Shown here: piece by piece, positions 1 to 11,123 of the stretch
Numbering within the stretch: position 1 is the stretch's first letter
Layout of the letters: each line of letters begins with the position of its first letter
Source: Allium sativum
Taxonomy: Eukaryota > Streptophyta > Magnoliopsida > Asparagales > Amaryllidaceae
Reading direction: 5' to 3'
Length of the DNA stretch: 64,000 nucleotides
NCBI GenBank assembly: GCA_030737875.1
Contig: CM060915.1
Coordinates: 364,867,863-364,931,862, forward strand
Notes under the pieces: model-generated
Databases searched by the model: none
Told to the model about the DNA's origin: nothing
What the model saw: only the letters and a program-made list of their open reading frames with translations
Made by a program: the position numbers and the translations under genes

Positions 1-1576
1 GAACATTTTCTTTTGAAGCCGCTGCAGACTTTCTCTTTCGGTTTTCCCTGGCCTCCTCTCGTCTCAACTGAATATTGGCCTTTTCATAAAATAACTCTCT
101 CGTGGGAGGCGGCTTCCCAGAAAGGTAATATCCAAACTCGGAGTCAGGATCGACTCCTTCCATCAAACCCATCAAGATGGTGGGCACGTGCGGGTCACTA
201 ACTTCAGTCACAGCTAAGTTGAAACGGTCGAGATATGACCTCAAAGACTCTCCCGGCGCCTCCTTAATTCTTGATAATTCAATAACGCTTTTAGACTTTC
301 GGGTATGGAGTCGAAACTGATTCATAAAACGTTCGCTCAATTCTCTATAATTCGATATTGACCGAGGGGAAAGTCGGGTAAACCATAGCAGCGCCACATC
401 TTCTAAGTAGATCGGGAATGCTTTACACTTTACTGCGTCAGGGGCAGCAGCAACATTCATGAGCCATGAGTATCGCATCAAATGCTGTCCTGGATCGGTT
501 CTCTCATTGTACTTGTCCATCTGCGGCAGGTTAAAAAGTCAGGGAAACTGAAAATTGAGGATGTCGTCAGTGAAAGGAGTATGGCTCCGCTCAATGCCAT
601 AGTCTTCATTGGTATAGTTCTGGCTTTCGGACATAATCTGGCATACCATTGCCTGTACGTCAGCATTAGTCAAGGGTCGTTCAGGCTCCCTGGCCCTGGT
701 ATCCGGGTTCCTTCTGGGCTCTTGTTCAGGAGATGCCCTTCTTCTTTGAGCTGCTTCTGCTCTGCTTCGTTCCCTACGCTCCCGGTCGATCTCGGGAGGA
801 GGGGGCTGGAGCATCTGCCCCTGAGTGGGATTAGTATGGTTAGGGTCTCTCAAGCTTGGATCATTGGTTCCTAGTGCTCGTGCAATATCCTCGCGGGACC
901 CCAAAGATCCGAACGTCAGTTGCTCCAAATTCTGAGGTAGTTCGAGCGGCCTTCTTTCACGGGGCCGTTCTTCCTCGGAAGAAGAAGACTGATCCATTGG
1001 TGTGTGGCGAACCGGGGATGGGGTTCTCTGTCTACGGAGTTCGCTAATTTCCCTGCTCATGAGTCTCATGTTTTCTTGCATCACGAGATTGGTACGCTCG
1101 TGGATTTTCATAGCCTCCCTAGTACTCTCAAGCATGTCAAGTAGGCGCGAAAAATCTCCTTGAGTAATAGGTGCGGATGGATTGACCTGATCATTGACCC
1201 TGGTGGCTGGAGTCGGAGCATTTTTGGGGGCTCGAGTAGAGGTTCCAACATCACCAAGTGTCGATTCGGTTCGGAGATGGGCAATCGGGTCGGTTCGGAG
1301 CCGGGAGGCCTGTTCGGGTCGGAGCTGGGAAGCCAGGTCGGGTCGGTGTAGGGCGAGCTGCTCGGGTCAGTTCAGGTTAGGGGAGTGCACTGCTTTAGAT
1401 TCTCCTACCCGGATCGGATCGGAGTTCTCCCCCTAAGTGCGGTTCGGATTTCCTGTGTCAGTCCGTTCTGCTGCTGAGCTCTGCCCACGAGACCTTGTCA
1501 CAACTGCATTTTGCTGATCTTCACCAACTCCGTTCCCCCGACTAGATTGAACTTCCTTGCCTTTTCCTTTGTCCAT
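1..1576 (-). pseudogene. gag: TE1 gag (Retrotrans_gag-like), three in-frame stops, partial
   Basis: Structural protein of a Ty3-gypsy element. The reading frame opens with an ATG at 1576 on the minus strand and stays in one frame to the window edge, but is interrupted by TAG at 1433-1435, TGA at 1367-1369 and TGA at 539-541. Each stop is one C-to-T change from a CAG or CGA codon. The first part (about 340 residues) is polar, with Arg/Pro/Ser-rich stretches and an ELPQNLEQL segment. After the third stop comes the folded gag core, with motifs such as AFPIYLEDVALLWFTRL, ELSERFMNQF and PGESLRSYLDRFN. The C-terminal end and any zinc knuckle are off the window. A gag-like family is near certain; Tat lineage is likely. 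Confidence 0.82.
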
Positions 1577-1698
1577 AGTTCTTCAACAATCAATTCAACA
1601 AATATTCAAGAGCGTCGAAACTTGAGAATTAACTTCTTTGAACTCAACGGTCCAAAAAGTAGAACGATAATCCCGAAAAACAGAGAATTCAGATGGTT

Positions 1699-1717
1699 CT
1701 CAGTGAAAGCACCAAAA
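1699..1717 (-). other. TE1 presumed primer-binding site
   Basis: Directly inside the 5' LTR, the minus strand reads TTTTGGTGCTTTCAC. It occupies the position of a tRNA primer site and resembles the LTR-adjacent sequence of some plant Ty3-gypsy elements. It does not match the initiator-Met site used by the other elements here. The tRNA was not identified. Confidence 0.4.
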
Positions 1718-2572
1718 TGTTAGACCAAAAAGTGGTTCTAACACCCAAATTGACTAAAATCAGAATAAAATAAGATCAAAAGTAAAATGGAGACACATAA
1801 TTTATAGTGGTTCGGCGTTAAAAAGCCTACGTCCACTTGTCAATCACTATTCTCAATGATAGAGTTGCAATTACAATGAGATATTCACTCAATTTCACTC
1901 ATTACTCACATACATTCACTTAATTGTCTCAAAACAAATGTTGAAAGACGATTTGGATTATCCGGGAGTGCTGGAATTCGGTTTATGAAAGTGGTTGAAC
2001 TCTCAAAGTGCCAGAAAAGAAGAAGATCCTTTTTATTGTCTCTAGACAGGGTATTTATAGGTGAAAATTTGCTCAGAACCTGATCCGGATCGGAGCCACG
2101 TGTCTTCCATCCCATCATCCTCGGGTTCGGATGGATTCCAGTGTTGACAACGCATCAGAGCAGTGGACGTTGTGGGCAATAAATGGTCATACCCGCTCCG
2201 CATCTTCAGGCGATCGTGGGGGAATGCGACACGAATTACAGGTTCGGTTCGGAGGAGCCTGCAGTGGGGGTTCGGATCGGAGTATCCGATCCGACCCGGA
2301 TTAACCCAAAACTAAGTCTTTATCCACTTTGCTCCGCTCCGATCCGTCCCTGTAGCAGGTAGCCCTCCTCTCCGACTGACAGTAGGTAACCCTCCGATCC
2401 GAATAGCAGTGTTTCTTTGATCCAAATAGTAGCAGCTCTCCGATCCGATCAGTAACGTCTCTCCAATCCGATCCGCAGCATCTCTCCGTTCTGATCTGCA
2501 ATGATGCTTTTTAAGTTCTTTAACGTTTCACATCTCGACTTTGTGTTGCCCAATTCACAAAGTGGGCTAACA
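1718..2572 (-). repeat. TE1 5' LTR (855 bp)
   Basis: Bounded by the inverted ends TGTTAG (1718) and CTAACA (2572). A good minus-strand TATA box, TATAAATA, lies at 2052-2059 in the context CCTATAAATACCC. The U3 half (about 2085-2510) is dense in variants of TCCGATCCG, a word also frequent in the first part of gag (about 1250-1430). The partner LTR lies left of the window. Confidence 0.8.
2052..2059 (-). promoter_or_regulatory. TE1 LTR TATA box
   Basis: Minus-strand TATAAATA, flanked by CC and CCC, in the middle of the 855-bp LTR, as expected for a U3/R border. Confidence 0.6.
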
Positions 2573-4778
2573 ATAATCAATCATAGATTATACATCACAT
2601 CATATAACATAATATATGAAAACAAATAGTATTATAAATATTGAGGAATCCTGTTGGATCCCTCCAACATTTTTTCATGCATCACAGATGTTAAACAATA
2701 CAAATATAAAATATTCTGATAAACGAAATCAATATTTGATTAACGATTTATATATATCGTTATCTATACATTCAACCAACTGACTAGCAGTTCATACAAA
2801 CAGTCAACATACAGCAATCAACAGATAATTATTAGTTCTAAGAATACACTATAAAAACATAACTGTTTAGAGTTAGTGCATTTTACTCACATTGGACGAT
2901 CATCGTTAATAACGATAACCATCGCTTAATTCAGACGGACAATTTATTTTACTATAAATTGTAATGAGCTCCCATCCACTCCCAGTCAGTTCCCTTGTAT
3001 AGGCGCTGTCCCTACGATCCCGACGGATCTTGTTTCGCTGAATTTTGTTAACATATGGTGAAGTTACACACTACACAAGTTTGAATACAATTTAAAGTAA
3101 TTAACTAAAATAACAGTCTATTAATTAACCTGAAATACCCTCCTTATCCACTTATTCCACGTCAGCATCACCCATCCTCTTCTTCCTAGAAAACCCGCTC
3201 CTCACCTTCACCATTAACGAAAACTTCAACCCCTTAATCCATCAGTTCTACTCCACCGATAATTAAACTAAAAACACCAAAATCATCTCCCTCGATCCCT
3301 CTATCTACTGCTGTCAATAAGCTCCAACCCGAGATCAATAATAGCATAGCGTTCAACAGCTAAGGCGCGCCATCCCCATACAGATACTGAATCCAATAAC
3401 CATAAATTTCCCCAAATTTACCATGGTAGGTGCTAATCGCTACTCCAAAGTCGAATACACCGTCGGATTCCAACATTTATGCCTCTAGCTTCCACAAAAC
3501 CCAACCCTAGTTCGTTCAAAACCTACGCTGCCTAAAAACGACGAACACGAATGATGTTTGAACCCTTGGATATTGATACCAGATCGGAGAGGATTCTTCA
3601 AGGATCTCAAATAACCTAGTCTAGTGATTTAAGGAATTTGTTTTGATTTTCCTTCGATTTTCTTTCTTGCATTTTTGTTGGAGAGTTTTGAAGGAGTGGC
3701 GACTGAGAAAAAGGTAATATAACGGGGATGGGATTTTTGTGAGGCTGAAAAGGATGGTGCGTGGCCTTTTCTAGGCTTTAGAAATTTTTTCTTTTTATTT
3801 TATTTTAGCTAATATCTTATTTATTTATCTTCTAAAAATTCGCATGATCACACGTGATATTCAAAAAGATCACGAAACTGGACATGCAACTATAGTTCGA
3901 CATTATGGTCCTAACGAAACTGGTTTCGTCGAATTTCGACTCTGTTTGCTCACACATCGTATTTTTAAAGGTCAAATTATCAACTGTTTTTCACATTAAA
4001 ATCCTGTACGGCCACATACTGACTTCAAAAATCACGAAAACTGAAATCTAGTATTAATTTAATATTGCGAATCCAACAAAATTAGTTTCGTTGAATTCCG
4101 AGGTCGTTTGCAAAACTGGCTATTTTTAAAGCTCTAAATAACCCTTTTAAATATATAAATATATTTAAAACATTTAAATTAAATATTTAAAAATACATAT
4201 TATCGTATATTTTCGTAGTGGAATACCATACAGCTCCTATTGGATTTATAACTCGATATTTCAAAATTCCCAATTATATCGATATTCAATTTATATTAAA
4301 AATCCTTATATTATATAAATATATATTTATAAATTTCAAAGGAATTCCACAGCGACTTTTCTAAAATTTGATTTGGACATAAATCATAATCTACCTGACA
4401 AAATCCCGATTTTTCTCTTCCACTAGAAAAATACAATTCACTAGCTCCTAACGTTTTTTATTTCACAGAAATCCGATTTAAAATGGCTTCTGTATATTCG
4501 TTTAAAGTTCGAATCACTAAATTGCGAACTGCCACGCCATTTCGAGCTTGATAATAATTATAATATAATTATACGTTCAAACTTCATTTATATAATATAT
4601 TCACACGATATTGTGAATTTCACCATTTTCGATTATTTCTGAATTATATATATTATTTAATTATTATATTAATTAAATATTCAAAGTTATTTAATTAAAC
4701 GGCCATTTAGTTCTCTAAACCACTACTTAAATAATTAAATTAATTAATTATTATATCGCTAAAATACGGGACATTACA
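2573..4778 (-). repeat. TE2 3' LTR, truncated by TE1
   Basis: Matches 13245-15493 from end to end, ending in GGACATTACA. Lacks the segment of about 50 bp present at 15266-15316 of the other copy. It includes two copies of a U3 motif containing TTTCGTCGAA-like words (3893-3970 and 4073-4130). The rest of this LTR should lie left of TE1, outside the window. Confidence 0.8.
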
Positions 4779-6301
4779 TTCTTCCTCCCTTAAAATAATT
4801 TCGTCCCCGAAATTGCTAAGGCAGAAAACAAACCCTATTGACTGGTTAGAACTTATTTGTTTACTTATCAACTTCAGTTTCAACTGAAACAATTTAATTT
4901 CAATTAAATTATTAATTTATTTCTACTAATGAAAATTTCCAAAAACCCTGAAAATTTTCTAACATCTTAACTTTTTGAAAAAATTTCACCATCACCTCCT
5001 TTGTACTGGTCAATAGCTCAAACTCCAACTCGCCTCTCTAGGCCTTCACCAACCCAAAAGAAAATCAAACAGCCAAAGGGCTTGCCTAACGGCTTGCCAA
5101 TTCGGCTCATCAAAATCTCAAACCCATATATAATATAAACCGGTACCTTTTTGTCGGGCATATCATTATCTTTTCATATGCTGTCAGTTCTATATATGCC
5201 AATGTCAACCCAATCAAACTCCAATATGTTTTTATCGACAAATCCAACCTTTCGCTTATACCTAAATCGAATTCAATTTCAAATCAAAGTTCCATTCTCG
5301 ATTCCAATTCTTAATTTACTAAACCAATTCTATTTCAACTCCTTATCTCACAAATCCAATTTGTCTCATAACATTCTAATTCAATTTCAATTACCACTTA
5401 ACTGGCTTTATTTTAATTCCAATTTGCTTTCACAAATTTCTGTTTAATTTGTTTTTAATTCAAACAGTCTTTCCCTGGGAGTTTTAAACAGTTTACCATT
5501 TCAAAAATAAACATCCCTTTTCATGATTCAAAACAACTCATTTTCCCAAAACAATTCGAAATCAATATCTTTGGTAGTAATCCGTCACTTATAAACTCGA
5601 AAATGAACACTGATGATGTTGCGTAGTCATCATCACAATAATTTTCTAGCGACCAAAGTGAGTTCAATACTATATCACCTTTCAAAACCATGTCTAAACA
5701 CTTCTATTTTGAAATCCATTTTCAAAATACTATTCCCAATGTTTGTAAAATAATTTAAAATCTCCCAGGATTTTAAAATTCATATACTTAATCCAAATCC
5801 ATTTACAACCACTTATTCAAATTTCCCAAGTTTTAATTTCAATTCTGATCAAAATTTCAGATTTAATTCACTTCGTAATACTTATACGAATTTTATTTGG
5901 TTATATATATATATATAACCATTTAATTTATAATCTTACTTGATTATAATAACAACCAATATATCCAATATATTATAATCACTCTGATATAAATCCTTTA
6001 TGTCAAAATATAATTTGGGTAAAATTATTTCGTTTACCCTCTTTTCAAAACATACCATGTCGGTTCATCGTATTCAAGTGTTTAGTAACCCCTATCGATA
6101 TAGTGGATCAAAATGATTGACCAGAACTTCACAAACCACTCAACCAATAAATCTACACAATATAAAACCACTTTATATTAAGTACAAATACGTTCACTCG
6201 TATATATATACAAACTTAATCTAGAGTATTGCTAACCCCATCTCCACTGAGCCACGCCACATAGCCAAGGTAATTCACTTAACCTTAAGCTCTGATACCA
6301 C
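4779..6301 (-). other. TE2 interior, non-coding
   Basis: Only 1.5 kb separates the two LTRs. On the minus strand its end adjoining the 3' LTR reads TTTCGGGGACGAAA, then the polypurine tract TAAGGGAGGAAGAA (4779-4792). Its other end is the primer site (6289-6300), preceded on the plus strand by one diverged unit of the leader repeat seen in TE7 and TE8 (about 6222-6256). Between these I see AT-rich DNA with oligo-pyrimidine and CAATTT-like words and no gag or pol similarity. An open frame of 98 codons at 5151-5447 is low-complexity and probably chance. Confidence 0.7.
6289..6300 (-). other. TE2 primer-binding site (initiator-Met type)
   Basis: The plus strand reads GCTCTGATACCA, the complement of TGGTATCAGAGC. 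One base separates it from the LTR start at 6302, fixing the element's orientation and the LTR boundary. Confidence 0.85.
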
Positions 6302-8407
6302 TGTAACGACCCGGGGATTTTGTCGACCTTGGTTACCGACATATACTCAATGTCGACACTCCAAGCGTCGGAAAATACCGGATAGTCCATGAAAGAAATT
6401 AGAGGGTGAGAATAGATAAGATAGAAACTTAGAATAGAAGAAGAAGAAGAACACAACATCAGAGTAACACGAACCTCACAGCGGAATGAATAACATATAA
6501 TATATATCATAACTTTGAAATATAGATCTGTACTTGAATATACATATCATTTCCAAAGTACAACTCTTACAACACAGCGGAAATAAACAATAGCCATATG
6601 ATCCTGAAGCCTCCTGCTCCAGCTCTTCAAGTATCTGTATATCCCGACAACTTGAGTGCCCATACAAAATTGGGCACCCAAGAGTTTAGGGAAAACAAAA
6701 CAAAATAAACTCCAGGTCAGTCATGGGACTGGTATGAGTAAAACAATTTAAAACAGTTTGAGCCATTAAACGATATCTCATAAGACCACGCCGTATAACG
6801 GAACGAGTTTTTCCCTTATGAGAATCCAAATAATCTTTATATCAAAACTCATTGTTATTATAATAATGTCTATCAACCACAATATAATAATCATCTAGAA
6901 GAAACGCTTTCATCTCACGTTCTACATATATAGTATACAATCAAAACAGCAAGCACTTATTGGGTAATGGATTTCCAACTATGACAAGGTATGGAACCAC
7001 CTTCCTCTAGTGTACCTCTAGAGAGGAATACACTGGGTTCAACAAGAACATCTTGCAACCCGGCCACACATGACCGACCACTCATTTCGCTTGAGTGTAT
7101 CGAATGTATACCACCAACAGTTGGGATCAGCAACCTTTTCCCGAATGGGACAGCATCGAACAGATTAAAGAATGAAATGAATATCTCTAGATAGGTGATT
7201 ATACACCCTAATGGGAGCTACCCACATAGCCATGCTACCTGTCCGATTTTTTTTTATCATTTACCGGATGTGAGGCTAGAAGCTACGCTTATCTTTTACA
7301 TGCCACATCTTCATTCACTTAGAATGTCACATCGTCATACCCTTTAAAATACAAATTGATTTATCCAAAAATAACACGGGTATACAGCTAAGAGTAACGA
7401 ATTCCTCCACCACCAAACGTGAATACGTTTGAAGAGATCAACTTACACGATCTATTAGATATACCCTATCAGACCTTCTTCCATACAAGTTGTCCTGAAA
7501 CTGGACAAACCGAAGGCACTATTCAGTACATCCATCTTAGGCAATCTTTACCTAAGATTATACAATAGCCCTTGCACATTACTTTGTCTTCAATTATCTT
7601 TGGCATATATGATTCGCAACGCTTATGCCAATACGGAGTGGTTCTTCAGATAATAATCCAACCGGTCTCTCCATATTAACAACGTTAAAATGGTCAAAAA
7701 CTTCGATAGTCGGTGAGTTAACTATCAAAGAAAAACACGTGTGCAACCAACGATATTATTTCCAGATGGAAATTATATCGATTAATCATCATTTAACATT
7801 TATCTCTTTAGTTCATTAATTTATTCATTTTCCATTTCCTACTTCCATATATTCAATGCTTCTTATTTTCTATACTTAGGAAATATACGTTATTAACATG
7901 GGAAAACATTTCCCTTTCTTGTTTTCTATATTAGAAAACATTTCTGATTCTTATTTGGAAAATGTAACACCCCGAATTTTTGAATAATCGAATTAACTAA
8001 ATTCAAGAATAATTAATCTCAAACGTGAGAATTAAGGGAAACGGGTTGCGCTATTGTGTTCGTCTCGGAATTCTGGTTGAGATAGAGTCCGAGTTTGCGT
8101 AAAACGGATACCAGATGAAGGAGATATGGACGAACGAAGTTAGGCGGATTAATCAGAAAAAAAATTACACTGGCGCACTTGGGAAGTGTGCCAGTACAAA
8201 TGTTGCACTGGTGCACCTGCCAAGTGCGCCCAGGCCTAGCAGGAAGCCGGCATAGATTTCTGGTGTGATCTGATCCATATTGTGACTCATTGCCGAGTCC
8301 TTTCTGACTCCTTGCTGAGTCATTAGGGCTGAGGTGTCACTCTATCACGACTGAATGGTTTTGATTAACCCTAAGATCATCCGACGGCTATAATTAAATT
8401 AAAATTC

Positions 8408-8414
8408 TATATAA
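8408..8414 (+). promoter_or_regulatory. TE3 LTR TATA box with downstream telo-box
   Basis: TATATAA at 8408-8414, followed by AAACCCTAA at 8429-8437. The position within the LTR suits a transcription start for the parent element. Confidence 0.55.
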
Positions 8415-9579
8415 ACATGGGTAGACTCAAACCCTAAAATGAAAATAAAAATTGGAACTATGGCCGTCATGCTGTCATCTTGTAACCTAGAGTAGCCGCC
8501 ACCAATTAGAGAGGAAGAAAAGCTAATCAACTCAATTCTATTCAACTCTAATCTAAACAATAACGAATCTACTACAAAGGCGAGCTAAATCAATTTCAGA
8601 ACTCAGATTTCAGAACGCAAGACCTTCTTTTTGTGAGTTCGATTTCTTTAATAAGATAATTAATAATTTAATTGGGTTGAGTTATGATCTGGATTATATG
8701 GTTATGTTGTGAATCATTGCTGTTATGTTATTATCTATGTTGTAAATCTATGATATTATTATCTATGTTGTAAAGCTGTGATGTTATCATCTATGTTGTA
8801 AATCTATGTTAATTGTTGGCTTATGTACAATCAATTCATAATGATGTTTCATATGCTAGTTTGGTTATGTTGTTAGAACTGATTCATATGTTAAATCATA
8901 TGTATGTATGCAAGTTTAGATGTTAATTCAGATATCAACCATATGCAAGTTAGTGAGAATCATATACAACCTTACATGTTTCATGACATCTATTTTATGT
9001 GTAAATTGGATCTAAAGTTAGGCCATGACATGTGTGAGTTAGATGCAAGTTTACATCATAGCCTATGTTGTACAAATCGCACATGCAAGTATATATATAT
9101 TGGAGCATGAATCATGTAATGTAAAGTTTGTAACTATTGCCTATACAAGTTTACACCTTATGATTAGATCTATGACATCTATAATTTATGCAAGTTTGTG
9201 ACTATTGCCTATGCAAGTTTTAGATGAAAAACCTTATTCACACATGCAAGTTCACCCCTTATGTTTAGATCTAGTTTTTATTCTATGCATGTTGTGATGT
9301 TTTCTCTTTATTCCATAAGTTAGACTATTCGAGTCTAACGTATATTTTACGTTAAATGAACAAACGTACAATGTGGGGCAATGGGATGACATTAAGAGAT
9401 TTAATATTGAGAATTGGCATAAATGCCTTAAATGTGATGTTAATTGATATAATTTTATATACCATAAATAGATGGACATAATTGAGTCAATTATGGACAT
9501 AGTTAAATTTGTAATTGATTGACAATTTGAAAAGGGAAATTAATTCAAATTGGGGATAATTAATTATGTGTAATTAATC

Positions 9580-9804
9580 GCCTAAGACACAAGGTTAGAC
9601 TCGTTTGTGGTGTAAGACTGCCCGGACCCGCCTGGCAAATCCAGCTGCCACAAATGCCAGTCTAATGTGGGAGGTCTTAGGCATAAATTAAATGCGTAAC
9701 AGTTGTAAAGACCCGAAGTTAGGCTCGTTTGTGGTGTAAGACTGCCCGAACCCGCCCGGCAAATCCAGCTGCCACAAATGCCAGTCTAATGTGGGAGGTC
9801 TTTA
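9580..9804 (+). repeat. TE3 duplicated hairpin cassette
   Basis: Two related units of about 100 bp (9580-9682 and 9706-9804). Unit 1 is closed by GCCTAAGAC against GTCTTAGGC, unit 2 by TAAAGACC against GGTCTTTA. Inner stems pair TTTGTGG with CCACAAA and TTAGACT with AGTCTAA. The central part of both reads GACTGCCCGRACCCGCC then TGGCAAATCCAGC. Equivalents occur in TE5 and TE10. Confidence 0.75.
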
Positions 9805-9871
9805 TAAGGTTACGGTCATAATGAATTAAGAAACACTTAACCAGATAAACATGTAGTGGGACATGAGGAGG

Positions 9872-9962
9872 GTTAAGTGGGTGCCTTGGGTGGCATGTGG
9901 AATTTAGAGGGTCCCTTGGGTGGCATGTGGAATTAAGTGGGTGCCTTGGGTGGCATTTGAAA
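9872..9962 (+). repeat. Three tandem units of about 30 bp in TE3
   Basis: Three units built around CCTTGGGTGGCAT (9872-9903, 9904-9932, 9933-9962), the middle one slightly diverged. Confidence 0.85.
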
Positions 9963-11123
9963 TACGATTAGATGCACTTAACCAAGATAGAAACATGTAA
10001 AAAGACATGATTAAGAATGGGGTTAAGTGGGGGAAAACCTTAGAGGGGACCAAGCGTAGGTGGAAAGCTTGTGTCATGCATGGGGGAACTTTTCAAACCA
10101 TTAACCCATTAAGTATCTTTGTGGGCTCGACCCAATTTGAGGATGGGACACGCGTACTGGGTTTGATTGTAAGAAGTCAAAACGGGTCAGCGGTGGCAAC
10201 GCAAGTCCAACGGGTTCATATGCGTGAGTGGGCCGAGGATGGTAGGTAAGACGTTGTTGCATCATGTAGATATAAGCCGTGCATTTTTGGTTGTATCGGG
10301 TTGCCACTTTGGGGAGTGATACACCCCACTGTGGGACCAGCACGGGTATCTATGAGTTAGGGAGCCGATCGAATGGGGATAGTGGGTACACCTAGTGGAG
10401 GTAGGGGAAGACGACACCTATGGAGGTAGCTAGGGGTACACGAAACTACCATTAGCAGTATTAAGTTCTGTAGGCGGGATCAACCTTTAGGGTGACTAGT
10501 AGTGGTGCAGTGTAGTAATTATCTTATAGTGATTAGGGGCGCCTTTAATGTTATCTTTGTTCGTCCTATTTCCTTGTTTGTTCTGTCATACCCAATTGTT
10601 CATAGTCATTTCCTTATTTTTCCAGCTTATGCCTTATCCTAGTTATTTTGATAATTATATTGTTAAAGTTATCGCACTCGCCATACTTTATGTCTGACCT
10701 CCTTTTCTTTTCACCTCTTTTCTTCCTTTTCCCCCCTCAGGTTTTCAAGGAGGGAATACTACAACTTAGTGCCAATTTCTTTCAGTTGCTTGAAGAGAGT
10801 AGATGTATCGCTTGGGACTCTCTCATCTTTATGGCTTTGCTTATGCTCAGTAGGGATTTATGCATTTATGTTATTTAAGTATTTGCTTCTTTATGTACTT
10901 TGAAGTTTTTGGAAAAGACTACTGATCCTGTTGTAATGGTTTTGGAAACTACTTATGTAAACCCGTTTTGAGTTACAATGAAATAAAATAAGTTTTATCT
11001 TCCGCTGTATTATTTTATTTATTTATTCTTGTAGTTTATCTGTTCTATACAACAATAACGCTTCATGGACATTGATGGATTCCCTTGTGAGTGACATTAA
11101 TGGACGTGGGGTGTTACAGAAAA

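Larger units (their letters stand above)
1..2572 (-). mobile_element. TE1: Tat-like Ty3-gypsy retrotransposon, 5' end only
   Basis: Minus-strand LTR retrotransposon cut by the left edge of the window. Reading right to left it has a 5' LTR (1718-2572), a short primer-site and leader zone (1577-1717) and the gag region (1576 to beyond 1). It sits inside the 3' LTR of TE2: the DNA resuming at 2573 matches the second TE2 LTR from 13245 on. The Tat-like assignment rests on the gag sequence type and a leader beginning TTTTGGTGCTTTCAC on the minus strand; pol lies outside the window. Expected target duplication at the right edge is ataat (2573-2577); the partner is outside. Confidence 0.8.
7963..11118 (+). 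mobile_element. TE3: solo LTR (3156 bp) of a TE5-type chromovirus
   Basis: Begins TGTAACACCCC at 7963 and ends GGGGTGTTACA at 11118, and is flanked by the identical 5-bp duplication gaaaa (7958-7962 and 11119-11123). There is no interior and no second LTR, so it is a solo LTR left by LTR-LTR recombination. Its first part matches the minus strand of the TE5 LTR (for example GCGTAAAACGGA followed by ATGAAG). Its end, GTGACATTAATGGACGTGGGG, matches the outer end of that LTR. Open frames inside (10007-10249, 10648-10878) have no recognisable protein signal. Confidence 0.9.

Noticed and set aside
10007..10878. Open frames of 76-80 codons in TE3
   Set aside because: No similarity to gag or pol; they fall inside a solo LTR with tandem repeats.
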